A stretch of DNA of 64,000 bases from Occallatibacter savannae (GCF_003131205.1 NZ_QFFY01000001.1:1550001-1614000); one strand, 5' to 3'; numbered from the stretch's first letter, positions 17,228-26,300 are shown. The notes: generated by a model from the sequence alone, not told the origin. Translations and numbers: made by a program.

Positions 17228-17488
17228 ATGATTCGTTTGGCGCGTGTTGGCGCCCCCAAGCAGCCCTACTATCGTGTCGTTGTGATTGAGAAGGACCGCG
17301 CCCGCAATGGCCGGTCAATCGAAGTGGTCGGCACCTACAATCCTCGCACCAACCCGGCTTCAGTCGACTTGAAGCACGACCGCATCGCCTACTGGCGCAG
17401 CGTCGGCGCGCAGTTCTCTCCCATCGTGGCCAAGCTGGTCGAGAAAAACCCAGCGAAAGCCGCTACTGCTGAGCCCGCCGTAGCCTAG
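17228..17488 (+). CDS. rpsP: 30S ribosomal protein S16
   Basis: An 86-residue protein with MIRLARVGAPKQPYYRVVVIEKDRARNGR and EVVGTYNPRTNP, unmistakable S16, needed for 30S assembly. The start is placed at the ATG at 17228 by family alignment. GTG codons at 17222 and 17225 are alternatives that sit better relative to AAAGGA at 17205-17210. A short Ala/Pro tail ends the protein. It is followed by khpA and rimM, as usual. trmD and rplS, which normally complete the operon, are missing here and lie on the - strand at 28-31 kb. Confidence 0.95.
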   Translation: MIRLARVGAPKQPYYRVVVIEKDRARNGRSIEVVGTYNPRTNPASVDLKHDRIAYWRSVGAQFSPIVAKLVEKNPAKAATAEPAVA

Positions 17489-17635
17489 ATTTTTTCCTTT
17501 TGTGAAATTCCTCGTGTGCGCTAGATTTTTTGGCATTGCACACACAAAATGCTGACTTTAGGTGGGGTGTGCTGATACTATCTGCGCACCGCTCCAAGTC
17601 GCTTCTCCTTGGACAGTTAGGTCAGAGGCAAGTTC

Positions 17636-17905
17636 ATGACCCAAGTTGACATGGTCGCAGTAGACGAACTGGTCCGCGAGATCGCGCGGGCCTTGGTAGA
17701 CGAACCCGGCGCTGTTGAAGTCGAGTCAGTACAGCGGGACGAGAACACCGTCCTGCGCCTGAGGGTGGCTCCTGGGGATGTTGGAAAAGTAATCGGAAAG
17801 CAGGGGCGAACCGCCCGCTCCGTACGCACGATTTTGGGAGCCGTGAGTATGAAGCTGCATCACCGTTACACACTCGACATCCTTGAAGAGGACGACGAAG
17901 AGTAG
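17636..17905 (+). CDS. khpA: KH-domain RNA-binding protein KhpA
   Basis: An 89-residue protein consisting of one KH domain with the GxxG loop as GDVGKVIGKQGRTARSVRTIL. The C-terminus is acidic (EEDDEE). KhpA acts, often with KhpB, in sRNA/mRNA binding and control of cell size. AGAGG precedes the ATG. It lies between rpsP and rimM, its usual place. In the rpsP-khpA gap the element CTAGATTTTTT occurs twice (17485-17495, 17521-17531) beside a GTGTGC/GCACAC stem that may modulate read-through. Confidence 0.93.
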   Translation: MTQVDMVAVDELVREIARALVDEPGAVEVESVQRDENTVLRLRVAPGDVGKVIGKQGRTARSVRTILGAVSMKLHHRYTLDILEEDDEE

Positions 17906-17950
17906 GATGGGCGATCCCTTCGGGGTCACTCATCACTCTGAGCGCAATTG

Positions 17951-18556
17951 ATGGCGTCCGAGGGCTGGGTGTGGCTTGCGCGTATCAAACGCACACAAGG
18001 CCGCAAAGGTGAAGTTTTCGCTGAGGTCCTCACCGATTTCCCTGAAAAATTTGCGGAGCGACGGAAGCTGTGGCTGCTGAAAAGCAGTTCAGCTGCCGCT
18101 TCGGACATCTCCGCGGACGCACAGGAAATCACACTCCAGCATCACTGGATGCATAAAGGCGGAGTGGTACTCCACTTTGCCGGGATCGATTCGATTTCCG
18201 CTGCCGAGCAGCTTGCCGGCTGCGTTGTCGCGATTCCCCGCTCAGAACGAGCACGACTCGATGAGGGAGACGTCTACATCGGCGATCTCATCGGCTGCAC
18301 GCTGATCGATGTAGTGCGTTCGGAACCCGTTCTTATCGGCGTTATCGAAGATGTGGACCGAAGCGCCGGACCGGTTCCGATGCTGGTGATTCGGCCCGAA
18401 CTTCACGATCGCAAGTCTCCGAGCGCGAAGGCAGCTGGTGACGAGATCCTGATCCCTTTTGCGAAAGATTATCTGCGCCGCGTCGACATCGAATCCAAAC
18501 GGATCGAGATGGCCCTCCCTGAAGGCCTTGTGGATCTGAATCGCCCCGACGCCTGA
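17951..18556 (+). CDS. rimM: Ribosome maturation factor RimM
   Basis: A 201-residue protein required for 16S rRNA processing and S19 incorporation. N-terminal RimM domain: WVWLARIKRTQGRKGEVFAEVLTDFPEKFAERRKLWL. The C-terminal PRC-barrel-like part includes GDVYIGDLIGCTLID and ILIPFAKDYLRRVDIESKRIEMALPEGLVDLN, the standard RimM ending. The ATG at 17951 is preferred to the TTG at 17948. Last gene of the rpsP-khpA-rimM unit; the next gene is on the opposite strand. Confidence 0.93.
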   Translation: MASEGWVWLARIKRTQGRKGEVFAEVLTDFPEKFAERRKLWLLKSSSAAASDISADAQEITLQHHWMHKGGVVLHFAGIDSISAAEQLAGCVVAIPRSERARLDEGDVYIGDLIGCTLIDVVRSEPVLIGVIEDVDRSAGPVPMLVIRPELHDRKSPSAKAAGDEILIPFAKDYLRRVDIESKRIEMALPEGLVDLNRPDA

Positions 18557-18586
18557 GAACGACTACAACTGCAAACGATCACTGCC

Positions 18587-19537
18587 TCACGGCTGCGCCC
18601 CTGGCGGTACCAGCAATGTCAGCTTCTCGCGCGCCACTTCAATGCGAGCCGGCAGCGCGCCGAGCACCTCGCCATCCGCCTCAACAAAGACGCTCCCCTT
18701 GGCGCCATTGAGTGGGCGGCAATCGACCGAGTCTGCGTCGAGAAGCTCGATCGTGCGCGAAAACGTCTGGCGTCCAACTACAGTTGCCAGCAGAAACCGC
18801 AGGTAGTCGATGCGGCTGCGCGTTTTGAATGCCACCACGCTCAGGTCGTTCTTGTGCAGTGTGGCTCCTGGTGCAAGCACTCCCAAAGCGCCGCCAAACG
18901 AGCGGATCCGCACTGCGAGCAACTGCGAAACCTGTTCTACGCGCCCGGCTCCGTTTCCGTTGCCCGAGAAGCGCGCGTCGAAAAGCGGAAACGGGTTCGT
19001 TGCCCAGATCTTGAGTGCTTCCAGAATGTAGAGCGCGTACCCGTACCGGCGCTTTAACTCCGGATCCATGCTCGACATCAGCAGCGCGTCCGCGCCGATA
19101 CCCGCGGCGACGGTAAAGTACCGCCACCCATCCGTCCCGTTTGTCTCCTTAAAGAAGATGCGCCCCACCGGAACCTGCTGCGGCTTCGCACTGAGGAGCG
19201 ATTGCATGGCTTTCACCGGATTGCGGCCGAGCCCCAGGTTCTGCGCCAGCGCGTTGGCTGTGCCCAGCGGAACAACTCCGAGCGCCACGTCGGTCCCTAC
19301 CAGTCCTTGAAGGACCTCGTGCACCGTCCCATCGCCGCCGCAGGCCAGCACGGTATCGTGCCCCTGTTTCACCGCCGCTGCAGCCAGCGCCTTCCCGCTT
19401 CCCGGCGCATGCGTCTCCAGCGAATCGGCCTCCACTCCAGCATCACGAAGCACAGCCTTCACGCTCTCGATGCTGGACGAACGCCGCGCCGAGTGCTGGC
19501 CAGAAGCTGGATTGTAGATAAGCGCGACGCGGCGCAT
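18587..19537 (-). CDS. Diacylglycerol/lipid kinase family protein (YegS-like)
   Basis: A 316-residue protein with the DAGK catalytic-domain signatures IYNPASGQ at the N-terminus, ACGGDGTVHEVLQGL for ATP binding, and VPLGTANALAQNLGL. AAGIGADALLMS opens the C-terminal beta-sandwich. Such enzymes phosphorylate diacylglycerol or related lipids at the membrane. The substrate cannot be told from sequence. It is divergent from mogA. Confidence 0.9.
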   Translation of the reverse strand: MRRVALIYNPASGQHSARRSSSIESVKAVLRDAGVEADSLETHAPGSGKALAAAAVKQGHDTVLACGGDGTVHEVLQGLVGTDVALGVVPLGTANALAQNLGLGRNPVKAMQSLLSAKPQQVPVGRIFFKETNGTDGWRYFTVAAGIGADALLMSSMDPELKRRYGYALYILEALKIWATNPFPLFDARFSGNGNGAGRVEQVSQLLAVRIRSFGGALGVLAPGATLHKNDLSVVAFKTRSRIDYLRFLLATVVGRQTFSRTIELLDADSVDCRPLNGAKGSVFVEADGEVLGALPARIEVAREKLTLLVPPGAQP

Positions 19538-19672
19538 GGACAGGGCTCTACCTTCGCTCTATTTCCTCTGGTTAAAGCTGCTCGAAGTCGAGGATGGCTT
19601 CATTCTACAGACCAGATGTTTAGATGCAGGTGAGCAGAGCATTGAGTTTCAGCAGCCACCCGGCGGCGCATC

Positions 19673-19678
19673 TACAAT
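19673..19678 (+). promoter_or_regulatory. Probable -10 element giving a leaderless mogA mRNA
   Basis: TACAAT ends 7 nt before the ATG at 19686, with no ribosome-binding site between, so transcription should start at or next to the start codon. No good -35 is visible at 16-18 nt spacing. Confidence 0.4.
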
Positions 19679-19685
19679 CATCCCG

Positions 19686-20168
19686 ATGCTCCTCTGCGTA
19701 CTCACTGTCTCCGATCGCTGCTCTCAGGGCCTCATGACAGATACTGCCGGCCCGGCCGTGGCCGATCTTCTCCGCCAGCATTGGCCAGGCTCCCGCGTCG
19801 CAAACGCCCTCGTCCCCGACAAGGAGGATGAGATCATCGCTCGGCTGCTCGAGTGGTCCAGCATGCATGCTTCGCTCATTCTCACCGTCGGCGGAACCGG
19901 CCTCAGCCCGCGCGACCGTACGCCCGAGGCGACCGTCCGCATTCTTGATCGCCTTGTTCCCGGGATCGCCGAAGCCATGCGCGCAATCGGTTCCGCGAAA
20001 AATCAGTTTGCCTGGTTGTCGCGTGGAATTGCCGGCCTGCGCGGAAGCACGCTCATCGTAAACCTGCCCGGCAGCAAGCGCGGCGCGGAAGAAAGCCTCT
20101 CAGCCGTGATTCCGCTCCTGAACCACGCCATCGAGGTCGCTGGCGGAGGCCAGAACCACCCATCTTGA
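19686..20168 (+). CDS. mogA: Molybdenum cofactor biosynthesis protein MogA/MoaB
   Basis: A 160-residue protein of the MoCF-binding fold that adenylylates molybdopterin before metal insertion. LTVSDRCSQGLMTDTAGP begins the domain, and ILTVGGTGLSPRDRTPEAT is the molybdopterin-binding loop. GSTLIVNLPGSKRGAEESL closes it. MogA and MoaB cannot be separated by eye. It sits 1.4 kb upstream of msrP, whose product needs molybdopterin, so the placement makes sense. No ribosome-binding site is present; see the -10 element just upstream. Confidence 0.9.
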   Translation: MLLCVLTVSDRCSQGLMTDTAGPAVADLLRQHWPGSRVANALVPDKEDEIIARLLEWSSMHASLILTVGGTGLSPRDRTPEATVRILDRLVPGIAEAMRAIGSAKNQFAWLSRGIAGLRGSTLIVNLPGSKRGAEESLSAVIPLLNHAIEVAGGGQNHPS

Positions 20169-20300
20169 CTAATGGCGGCGGAAACGTTTGCCGGTCCGCT
20201 GCCTATTTCAGGTGGCTTTGAAGTCCCTGATAGGCCCGCTCGAGACCCTAACCCGCTCGCTCACCTTCACTTCCCTGCAGATAGCGGCCCCGAAGATTGT

Positions 20301-20329
20301 TCGTGAAACACGAGAAAATGTCGTAGAAT
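20301..20329 (+). promoter_or_regulatory. Palindrome and -10 upstream of the LacI-type gene
   Basis: TCGTGAAACACGA (20301-20313) is a perfect inverted repeat overlapping the expected -35 position, and TAGAAT (20324-20329) is a good -10, ending 10 nt before the GTG start at 20340. This suggests autoregulation of a nearly leaderless transcript. Confidence 0.45.
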
Positions 20330-20339
20330 CGTCTCGTCC

Positions 20340-21449
20340 GTGGGTGGTCCCAGAAAAAACACGAATCGCCTCCGCGCGCCGAGTGCCAGCATCCGCGACG
20401 TCGCCCAGCGCGCAGGCGTCTCCATCGCCACGGTTTCGCGGACCGTAAACGGCATCTCCACCGTAGCCCCCGACCTTGCTGAGCGTGTCTGGAACGCAAT
20501 CCGCGAAGTCGGCTACGTCCCCAATACGCAGGCGCGCGCACTCGTCTCCGGCCGCAGCCGCCTGCTTGGCCTCGTCGTTTCCGAGATCACGAATCCCTTC
20601 TTCCCGGAACTGGTGCAGGAATTCGAGAACCTCGCCGTCGAGCAAGGGTACGAGGTCTTCATCGGCTCCACGAATTACGATCCTGCCCGCACCGAGACAC
20701 TGGTTCGCCGCATGCTCCAGCGCAGCGTTGACGGCGTCGCCATCATGACCTTCGGTATTGAGCAGGAGCTCATCCAGAAGCTTGTCGATCGCGCCTTTCC
20801 CATGGTGTTCGTCGATTCCGGGCCAGACATGCCCAACATCCGCGTCCTCAAGGTCGACTACGGCGAGGGCATCCGCGAAGCCGTCCAGCATCTAGCCGCA
20901 CTCGGTCATCGCAAGATCGCGTTCATCAGCGGCCCTCTGCACATGCGCTCCGCAGTGGCGCGACGCGACGCATTTCTGAAGTCCATGTCCGAGCTCGGCC
21001 TCACCGTTCCGGGCGAGCACATCATCGAAGGCACGCACACAATGGAGGGCGGCATCCGAGCGACAGAGAGCCTTCTGCAACTCGGTGAGATGCCCACTGC
21101 CATTGTCTGCTCCAACGACATGACGGCGATCGGCGTATTACACGGCCTTCATCGCACCACGCACGAAGTGCCCGATGACGTCTCCGTGATCGGCTTCGAC
21201 GATATCCACCTTACGCAGTTCGTGCTGCCTCCGCTCACCACGGTCCAAATGTCGTGCAAGCATCTTGCTGCAGCCGCGATCCAGGCGCTGCGTGCCGGCA
21301 TCGAGCCGGATCTACCCCATGCTCAGCAAACCGAATGGCAGATACCCACTCGCCTGGTGGTTCGCCAATCCACTTCATTTCCGCGGGGCAGCCTCCCCGC
21401 TCTCGCCAAAACTCGCCTGACGTCTCGCCGCAGTGCCGCAAAGGTTTAG
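20340..21449 (+). CDS. LacI family transcriptional regulator
   Basis: A 369-residue repressor. HTH: SIRDVAQRAGVSIATVSRTVNG (residues about 17-38), hinge helix ARALVSGRSRLLGLVV, then a periplasmic-binding-protein-like sensor domain with NPFFPELVQEFENLAVEQGYEVF, HRKIAFISG and DDVSVIGFDDIHLTQFVLPPLTTV. Start is GTG at 20340; the N-terminal 16 residues before the HTH are basic. The effector is unknown, but LacI regulators usually sense sugars. The gene stands alone between mogA and msrP; a palindrome overlaps its promoter. The C-terminal 25 residues are Arg/Ser/Ala-rich and probably disordered. Confidence 0.92.
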   Translation: MGGPRKNTNRLRAPSASIRDVAQRAGVSIATVSRTVNGISTVAPDLAERVWNAIREVGYVPNTQARALVSGRSRLLGLVVSEITNPFFPELVQEFENLAVEQGYEVFIGSTNYDPARTETLVRRMLQRSVDGVAIMTFGIEQELIQKLVDRAFPMVFVDSGPDMPNIRVLKVDYGEGIREAVQHLAALGHRKIAFISGPLHMRSAVARRDAFLKSMSELGLTVPGEHIIEGTHTMEGGIRATESLLQLGEMPTAIVCSNDMTAIGVLHGLHRTTHEVPDDVSVIGFDDIHLTQFVLPPLTTVQMSCKHLAAAAIQALRAGIEPDLPHAQQTEWQIPTRLVVRQSTSFPRGSLPALAKTRLTSRRSAAKV

Positions 21450-21549
21450 GGCCCGTTTTCTTCCTATCGAACTTGGTCCAGCTCGGCTGTAACTTGTTCC
21501 AGCCCCCGGGTGTCTAATAGATGCTGTAAGGTTCCCCAGCGAGGTCATC

Positions 21550-22545
21550 ATGCTCATCCGCAAGCCCTCCGACATTCCCTCTTCGGAGATCACATCTGAG
21601 TCGAGCTACAAGGATTTTCTCAGCAGGCGCCGCTTTCTGCGCACCGCGATCTCAGGCGCTGCCGCCGCCGGAGGAGCCGTCCTCGGAGCGGACCGCGTCG
21701 CTGACCTGCTCTCGCCGGGCACAACCGCCCTCGCGGACGCTACGAAGCTTCAGACCGTGAAGAGCCCGCTTTCCACAACGGGCGAGCAGCTCACCAGCTT
21801 CGAAGACATCACGCACTACAACAACTACTACGAGTTCGGAGTGCAGAAGAGCGACCCCGCGAAAAACGCAGGCGTCCTTCCTACTCGCCCGTGGACCGTA
21901 AAGGTGGACGGGCTCGTCAAGCAGCCGAAGACCTTCGATATCGACGCTCTCCTTAAACTGCGCCCCCTCGAAGATCGCGTTTACCGCCATCGCTGCGTTG
22001 AAGCATGGAGCATGGTGATTCCCTGGGTCGGCTATTCGCTCTCTGAGTTCATCAAGCAATGCGATCCGCTACCCAGCGCGAAGTATGTTCAGTTCCTCTC
22101 CTACTACGACAAGAAGGTCGAGAAGTGGACCGACGAGTCCAGTATCTTCTGGCCCTACAGCGAAGGCCTGCGCATGGACGAAGCCATGCACCCGCTCACG
22201 CTTCTCACCTTCGGTCTCTATGGCCAGGTGCTGCCCAATCAGGATGGCGCGCCCGTCCGCATCGTTGTGCCCTGGAAGTACGGATTCAAATCAGCCAAGT
22301 CCATCGTGACCGTGCGCTTCGTCGAGAAGATGCCGGAAACCACCTGGTACCAGCAGAACCCCCGTGAATACGGCTTTTACTCCAACGTGAATCCCAACCA
22401 CGACCACCCACGCTGGAGCCAGAAGACGGAGCGCCGCATCGGCCAGCCTTTTTACGCCCAGCGCCGCACCACGCTGATGTTCAACGGATATGCCGAGCAG
22501 GTCGCCTCGCTCTACAACGGCATGAACCTCGACAGAAACTACTGA
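21550..22545 (+). CDS. msrP: Protein-methionine-sulfoxide reductase catalytic subunit MsrP
   Basis: A 331-residue periplasmic molybdenum enzyme that repairs oxidised Met in envelope proteins. A Tat signal with SRRRFLRTA (residues about 25-33) indicates export in folded form. [25 protein letters not shown] contains the conserved Cys that coordinates molybdenum. [21 protein letters not shown] and [22 protein letters not shown] are typical of MsrP (YedY). GAGG precedes the ATG. It is followed by msrQ, its membrane haem partner. Confidence 0.96.
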   Translation: MLIRKPSDIPSSEITSESSYKDFLSRRRFLRTAISGAAAAGGAVLGADRVADLLSPGTTALADATKLQTVKSPLSTTGEQLTSFEDITHYNNYYEFGVQKSDPAKNAGVLPTRPWTVKVDGLVKQPKTFDIDALLKLRPLEDRVYRHRCVEAWSMVIPWVGYSLSEFIKQCDPLPSAKYVQFLSYYDKKVEKWTDESSIFWPYSEGLRMDEAMHPLTLLTFGLYGQVLPNQDGAPVRIVVPWKYGFKSAKSIVTVRFVEKMPETTWYQQNPREYGFYSNVNPNHDHPRWSQKTERRIGQPFYAQRRTTLMFNGYAEQVASLYNGMNLDRNY

Positions 22546-22601
22546 GCGGAGTTCGCTGCGCTTCGCACAAAGCATCGGAGTTAGTAACCTCGTCACGAAC
22601 T

Positions 22602-22655
22602 CCGCTAACACGCGCGAAGCGCGGCTAGCCCCGCTAACAGGCGCGGAGCGCCGCT
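22602..22655 (+). repeat. Two direct 25-nt repeats in the msrP-msrQ gap
   Basis: Units at 22602-22626 and 22631-22655 start CCGCTAACA and end GCT, share 22 of 25 bases and have a 29-nt period. Each contains a GCGC-based mini-hairpin. A related, diverged copy on the other strand lies between mraY and murD (39754-39802). Confidence 0.65.
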
Positions 22656-22663
22656 GAAATCCC

Positions 22664-23284
22664 ATGTCCCGCAAGACTCTCATCACGCTCAAGACCCTCA
22701 CCTGGATCGCCTGTCTCGGTCCATTTCTAATGCTCGTCTACGAGGCCGTCACCAACAACCTCGGCCCCGATCCGTCATCAAACATTGCGCTCACCACCGG
22801 CTACAACGCGCTCCTGATCCTGATTCTTTCGCTCGCCGTTACGCCTCTGCGCCTTCTCTCTCCCCGGCTCTCGTGGCTCATCAAGTTCCGCCGCCTGCTC
22901 GGCCTGTTCGCCTTCTTCTACGCGACCATCCACCTCGCCACGTATCTCGCGCTCTATCTCAACTTCGACTGGAACGTCTTCAAGACGGACATCACGAAGC
23001 GCCGTTTCATCATCGCGGGATTTGCTGCCTGGATACTTCTCGTCCCGCTTGCGCTCACATCCACGACCTGGGCTATTCGCAAGCTCGGCGGCAAGCAGTG
23101 GAACCGTCTCCACAAACTCGTCTACCTCGCCGCAATCGGCGGGATCATTCACTACTGGTGGCAGGTGAAACCCGGTGTCCTCAGCCCGATGAATCTGACG
23201 ATCTCGCTCGCCGTGCTGCTCCTCGCGCGCCCCGTTCTGCTCTTCATCCAGAAACGAAAAACGCGCCGCGCTGTCGCGGCTTGA
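22664..23284 (+). CDS. msrQ: MsrPQ system haem b membrane subunit MsrQ
   Basis: A 206-residue integral membrane protein with about six hydrophobic helices of the ferric-reductase-like type. FFYATIHLATYLALYLNFDW and IGGIIHYWWQVK carry the conserved haem-ligand His residues. It passes electrons from the quinone pool to MsrP. No clear ribosome-binding site; the 118-nt gap to msrP is filled by GC-rich direct repeats that could weaken or tune coupling. Confidence 0.93.
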   Translation: MSRKTLITLKTLTWIACLGPFLMLVYEAVTNNLGPDPSSNIALTTGYNALLILILSLAVTPLRLLSPRLSWLIKFRRLLGLFAFFYATIHLATYLALYLNFDWNVFKTDITKRRFIIAGFAAWILLVPLALTSTTWAIRKLGGKQWNRLHKLVYLAAIGGIIHYWWQVKPGVLSPMNLTISLAVLLLARPVLLFIQKRKTRRAVAA

Positions 23285-23302
23285 TCGAAAGCACTCGGGA
23301 AG

Positions 23303-24421
23303 TCAGTTGTGAGCTGGCGACCGAGTAAGCAGAATGTTCACATCGTTTACATCGCTGTGCACGCGCAAGGGCATCTCTTTCTCCAAATACAGGCGTTCGC
23401 CTCGGCCGGTCCCCTCCTCAGCGTCGTCTTTCGCCCCACCTACGCGCAGAACGTAGCTATCCTCCGGAACGTACTCGAATCGAAAACTGCCGTCGTTGTC
23501 GATCGAAGCCGTTCTGGCCTGCTCGTGATCATCTGCGTACAACAGCGTCACCGTCGCATGAGAAGGAGCGTGGCCATCCTCCACCGCTTCCACACGGCCG
23601 CCGACCGTGCGAAGTCCTGAAACGGGGATCACGATATCCGCTCCATGCTCCACTTCGCCCTCGCTCACCTTGATCGAATTTGCAGCCTTCCGGCGCAACA
23701 CATTTCCCAGGCACACGCGCGGCGCAATGTCTTCTGAGTCAATCGGCATCAATGCGCACACGATGTATTCACCGGCCGCAAGATTCTCCACTGCATAATG
23801 ACCGTGGCTGTCGCTGGTCGTATCGATCGCCCAATTGTTGAAGAGCGGAAGCCCCACCGGACCCCACTCCTTATTCGCGTTCTTCCTGAACAGCTGAAAG
23901 CGCATGCCGATTGCCGGACTTCCATCATCGAAGCTGACTGTCCCTTCGATCTCCGCAGCCCGCCGCAACTGGATCGTGATCTCTGAAACTCGGCGCACTG
24001 CAACCTTCACGGCGGTCAGATTCTCTTTCCATTGCTTGACCGCGGCCCATTCCTGTTCCGATGTCGTACCCTTCGCGCTGATCTGCCCGAAGTCGAGCCC
24101 GCGCATGGGATCGAGATACCCATCGAGCGTCCCAAACGCGTAATATTCACCGGGAGGTACAGCCTCCATGCGAAAGCGTCCATCAAGCCCGGTTTGAATC
24201 GTCGCTACCGGCGCCAGCGGTGGATCATCATTCGGCTCTGAGTGTATCTGTGGAATCGGCGTCAGGTTCACAGTAGCGAATCGAGCAGGCTTGGCGGTGT
24301 CAGCACAGATGACAAGGCCGCTCACCACGCCCTTCGTTGGATCAGGCTTGTTCGAGCGCTTTTCGCAACCGGCAAGTAAGACGAGCGGAACAGCAATCCA
24401 GAGCAGCTGCAGACGTTCCAT
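23303..24421 (-). CDS. Carboxypeptidase-regulatory-like lipoprotein
   Basis: A 372-residue protein with a lipoprotein signal (lipobox LLAGC, Cys at about residue 18). GVVSGLVICADTAKPARFATVNL is followed by QTGLDGRFRMEAVPPGEYYAFG, and later TSDSHGHYAVENLAAGEYIVCAL and SIDNDGSFRFEYVPEDSYVLRVGG. These are three CarboxypepD-regulatory-like (transthyretin-like) beta-sandwich modules, typical of acidobacterial surface proteins. The start at 24421 has GGAGG upstream, only 17 nt after the rnhB stop, so the two are probably co-transcribed. Function unknown, probably carbohydrate or matrix binding. Confidence 0.8.
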   Translation of the reverse strand: MERLQLLWIAVPLVLLAGCEKRSNKPDPTKGVVSGLVICADTAKPARFATVNLTPIPQIHSEPNDDPPLAPVATIQTGLDGRFRMEAVPPGEYYAFGTLDGYLDPMRGLDFGQISAKGTTSEQEWAAVKQWKENLTAVKVAVRRVSEITIQLRRAAEIEGTVSFDDGSPAIGMRFQLFRKNANKEWGPVGLPLFNNWAIDTTSDSHGHYAVENLAAGEYIVCALMPIDSEDIAPRVCLGNVLRRKAANSIKVSEGEVEHGADIVIPVSGLRTVGGRVEAVEDGHAPSHATVTLLYADDHEQARTASIDNDGSFRFEYVPEDSYVLRVGGAKDDAEEGTGRGERLYLEKEMPLRVHSDVNDVNILLTRSPAHN

Positions 24422-24438
24422 GGCGCAGCCTCCGCGAT

Positions 24439-25089
24439 CTAATCGACTGCGATCTCCATTGTCTCGCTGAATCCGAAGGTCGTCTGTATCACCGGGCTCC
24501 AATTCTTCCGATGCAGGGGAGTGGGTCCCAGCCGGTCCAGCGCCGCCCGATGCTCACGCGAGCAGTATCCCTTGTGCTTTGCCAGCCCGTATCCGGGGTA
24601 CACCGCATCCAGTTCCACGAGCATTCGGTCGCGATATACCTTGGCCAGGATGCTCGCCGCAGCAATGGAATAGCTTGTCCCATCCCCGTGGATCACCGAC
24701 TCCTGCGGGCACGGCCAGTCGATCGTGTCGCATCCGTCGATGAGCAAGTAATCCGGCTCCATTCCAAGCTGCTGCACGGCAGTCCGCATGGCAAGCAGGG
24801 ACGCATTGCGAATGTTAATCCGGTCGATCGTCTCCACATCGATGGCTGCGATGGCAAATGCCAGAGCCTTCGCCCGGATGATCACGTCCAGTTCATTGCG
24901 CTTGGCTTCAGAAAGCTGCTTCGAATCGTTCAGCCCCGGGATCCTGCAGCCCAGCGGCAAAATGGCAGCGGCGGCAACCACCGGCCCGAACATGGGCCCG
25001 CGGCCCACCTCGTCGCACCCGGCAATCCGCAGAAAGCCGCACTTCGCCGCAGCCTTCTCCAGCTTCCAACCGCAAACGACCTTCGCCAT
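24439..25089 (-). CDS. rnhB: Ribonuclease HII
   Basis: A 216-residue enzyme that cuts RNA of RNA-DNA hybrids and single ribonucleotides in DNA. GCDEVGRGPMFGPVVAAAAIL supplies the catalytic Asp-Glu, LLIDGCDT the third Asp, and SYSIAAASILAKVYRDRML the fourth; AKHKGYCSREHRAAL is the typical C-terminal motif. rnhB normally closes the rpsP-rimM-trmD-rplS operon; here it is on the - strand 3.3 kb downstream of rplS. A -10 6 nt before the ATG predicts its own leaderless transcript. Confidence 0.95.
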   Translation of the reverse strand: MAKVVCGWKLEKAAAKCGFLRIAGCDEVGRGPMFGPVVAAAAILPLGCRIPGLNDSKQLSEAKRNELDVIIRAKALAFAIAAIDVETIDRINIRNASLLAMRTAVQQLGMEPDYLLIDGCDTIDWPCPQESVIHGDGTSYSIAAASILAKVYRDRMLVELDAVYPGYGLAKHKGYCSREHRAALDRLGPTPLHRKNWSPVIQTTFGFSETMEIAVD

Positions 25090-25095
25090 GCACCC

Positions 25096-25101
25096 AGTAT
25101 A
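25096..25101 (-). promoter_or_regulatory. Probable -10 for leaderless rnhB mRNA
   Basis: On the - strand TATACT is followed by six bases and then the ATG (25089-25087). TTCGCA lies 15 nt upstream as a possible -35. There is no ribosome-binding site, so the mRNA should begin at the start codon. Confidence 0.5.
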
Positions 25102-25165
25102 GAAACGAATTGAATCTGCGAAACGACCCTCTCCTGCGGAAAACCCGTACCGTGAAACGAACTCG

Positions 25166-26164
25166 TTACGCCATCGCCGGCTCTGGGCTCAACTCGACGA
25201 CTCTGAGACCTTTCTTCTGCTGCCGGAACTGCGCCGGCGGGGCATTGTAGGCACGCTTGAACGCACGGTTGAAGGCGGCCTCGGAGTTGTATCCCACATC
25301 CATTGCCACCTCCACCACGCTTTTGTCCGTCTTCTCCAGCGCGTCCGCTGCAATTCTCATCCGCCAATCTGTCAGGTAAGCAATCGGCGACATTCCCAGG
25401 AAATGCCGGAACCGCTCCGCCAGCCTGGTGCGTGAGAGCCCCACATCTTTTGCCAATGCTTCTACAGTCCAGTCGCGCGCTGGATCGCGATGCATCAGAG
25501 CCAGCGCCTTCGCCAGGTTCGGATCCCGCAGCCCCGCAAGCCATCCGGTCTGTTCCTTGGGCAGCAAACTGATGTACGAGCGCAGCGTTTCGACGAAGAG
25601 AACCTCTGACAGCTTACCGACCACCAGAGAACTGCCCTCGTTTGATCCGGTCGACGCATCGACTGAAAACCGAATTGAGTTTTCGATCCATTTGCCCGAT
25701 GGTCCGGCCGCCACCGGCACCCTCAAAAGCCGAGGCAATCCCGACAGAAATACGTCGGCAAGTCGCGGATCGCAAGCCATATACCCACACACGAACTTGG
25801 TCTTCTCCCCACCGCCTCCGAACTTCACCGCCCTCAGACCTTGTGCCAGGCTTGCGGCAAACTCACGGAACGAATCGACAGGCTCGCCCCGGAGCGGGCC
25901 GTTGCCCAGCAGGTGAGAGTCGCCGCCCGGCAACACCACAATGTCACCAGCGTCGAGGTCCACGCGCAACTCTCCAAGCCTCGCGTATGCGCGTCCCTCC
26001 GTGAGGAAGTGAAACATGATCAAATGCGCATTCGGAAAAGGAAGATGCGGCTCAATACCGGCTGCACCGGACGAGCTGATGCACCACGGCGCACTGAACT
26101 CGGCGTTGAAAAAGATCGCGCCACGCAGTCGAACGGTACTCAACACCTCTGACAACACGTCCAT
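25166..26164 (-). CDS. AraC family regulator with cupin sensor domain
   Basis: A 332-residue regulator. Residues 1-200 form the AraC N-terminal cupin of the PF12852 type (LRVDLDAGDIVVLPGGDSHLLG). Residues about 215-320 hold two HTH motifs: DWTVEALAKDVGLSRTRLAERFRHFLGMSPIAYLTDWRM and SVVEVAMDVGYNSEAAFNRAFKRAYNAPPAQFR. It is divergent from the methyltransferase-DinB gene, and two direct repeats lie in the shared region, so it probably controls that gene and itself. The inducer is unknown. Confidence 0.92.
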   Translation of the reverse strand: MDVLSEVLSTVRLRGAIFFNAEFSAPWCISSSGAAGIEPHLPFPNAHLIMFHFLTEGRAYARLGELRVDLDAGDIVVLPGGDSHLLGNGPLRGEPVDSFREFAASLAQGLRAVKFGGGGEKTKFVCGYMACDPRLADVFLSGLPRLLRVPVAAGPSGKWIENSIRFSVDASTGSNEGSSLVVGKLSEVLFVETLRSYISLLPKEQTGWLAGLRDPNLAKALALMHRDPARDWTVEALAKDVGLSRTRLAERFRHFLGMSPIAYLTDWRMRIAADALEKTDKSVVEVAMDVGYNSEAAFNRAFKRAYNAPPAQFRQQKKGLRVVELSPEPAMA

Positions 26165-26256
26165 TGCACTTGCACGCTTTCAGAAAAATGGGCGTTTGAG
26201 CTAACCATGCGGGCGGTTCAGTCAAGTAGGCAAGTCCGCTTCCGCGCATAGTAGAG

Positions 26257-26273
26257 CTTGATCTTACTTGATC
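26257..26273. promoter_or_regulatory. Direct repeats CTTGATC, 10 bp apart
   Basis: CTTGATC occurs at 26257-26263 and 26267-26273, exactly one helical turn apart, between the divergent AraC-type and methyltransferase-DinB genes. AraC-type activators typically bind direct repeats, so this is a candidate operator. Confidence 0.45.
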
Positions 26274-26300
26274 AAATCCCCGCCGAGGAAGATTCAAAAC

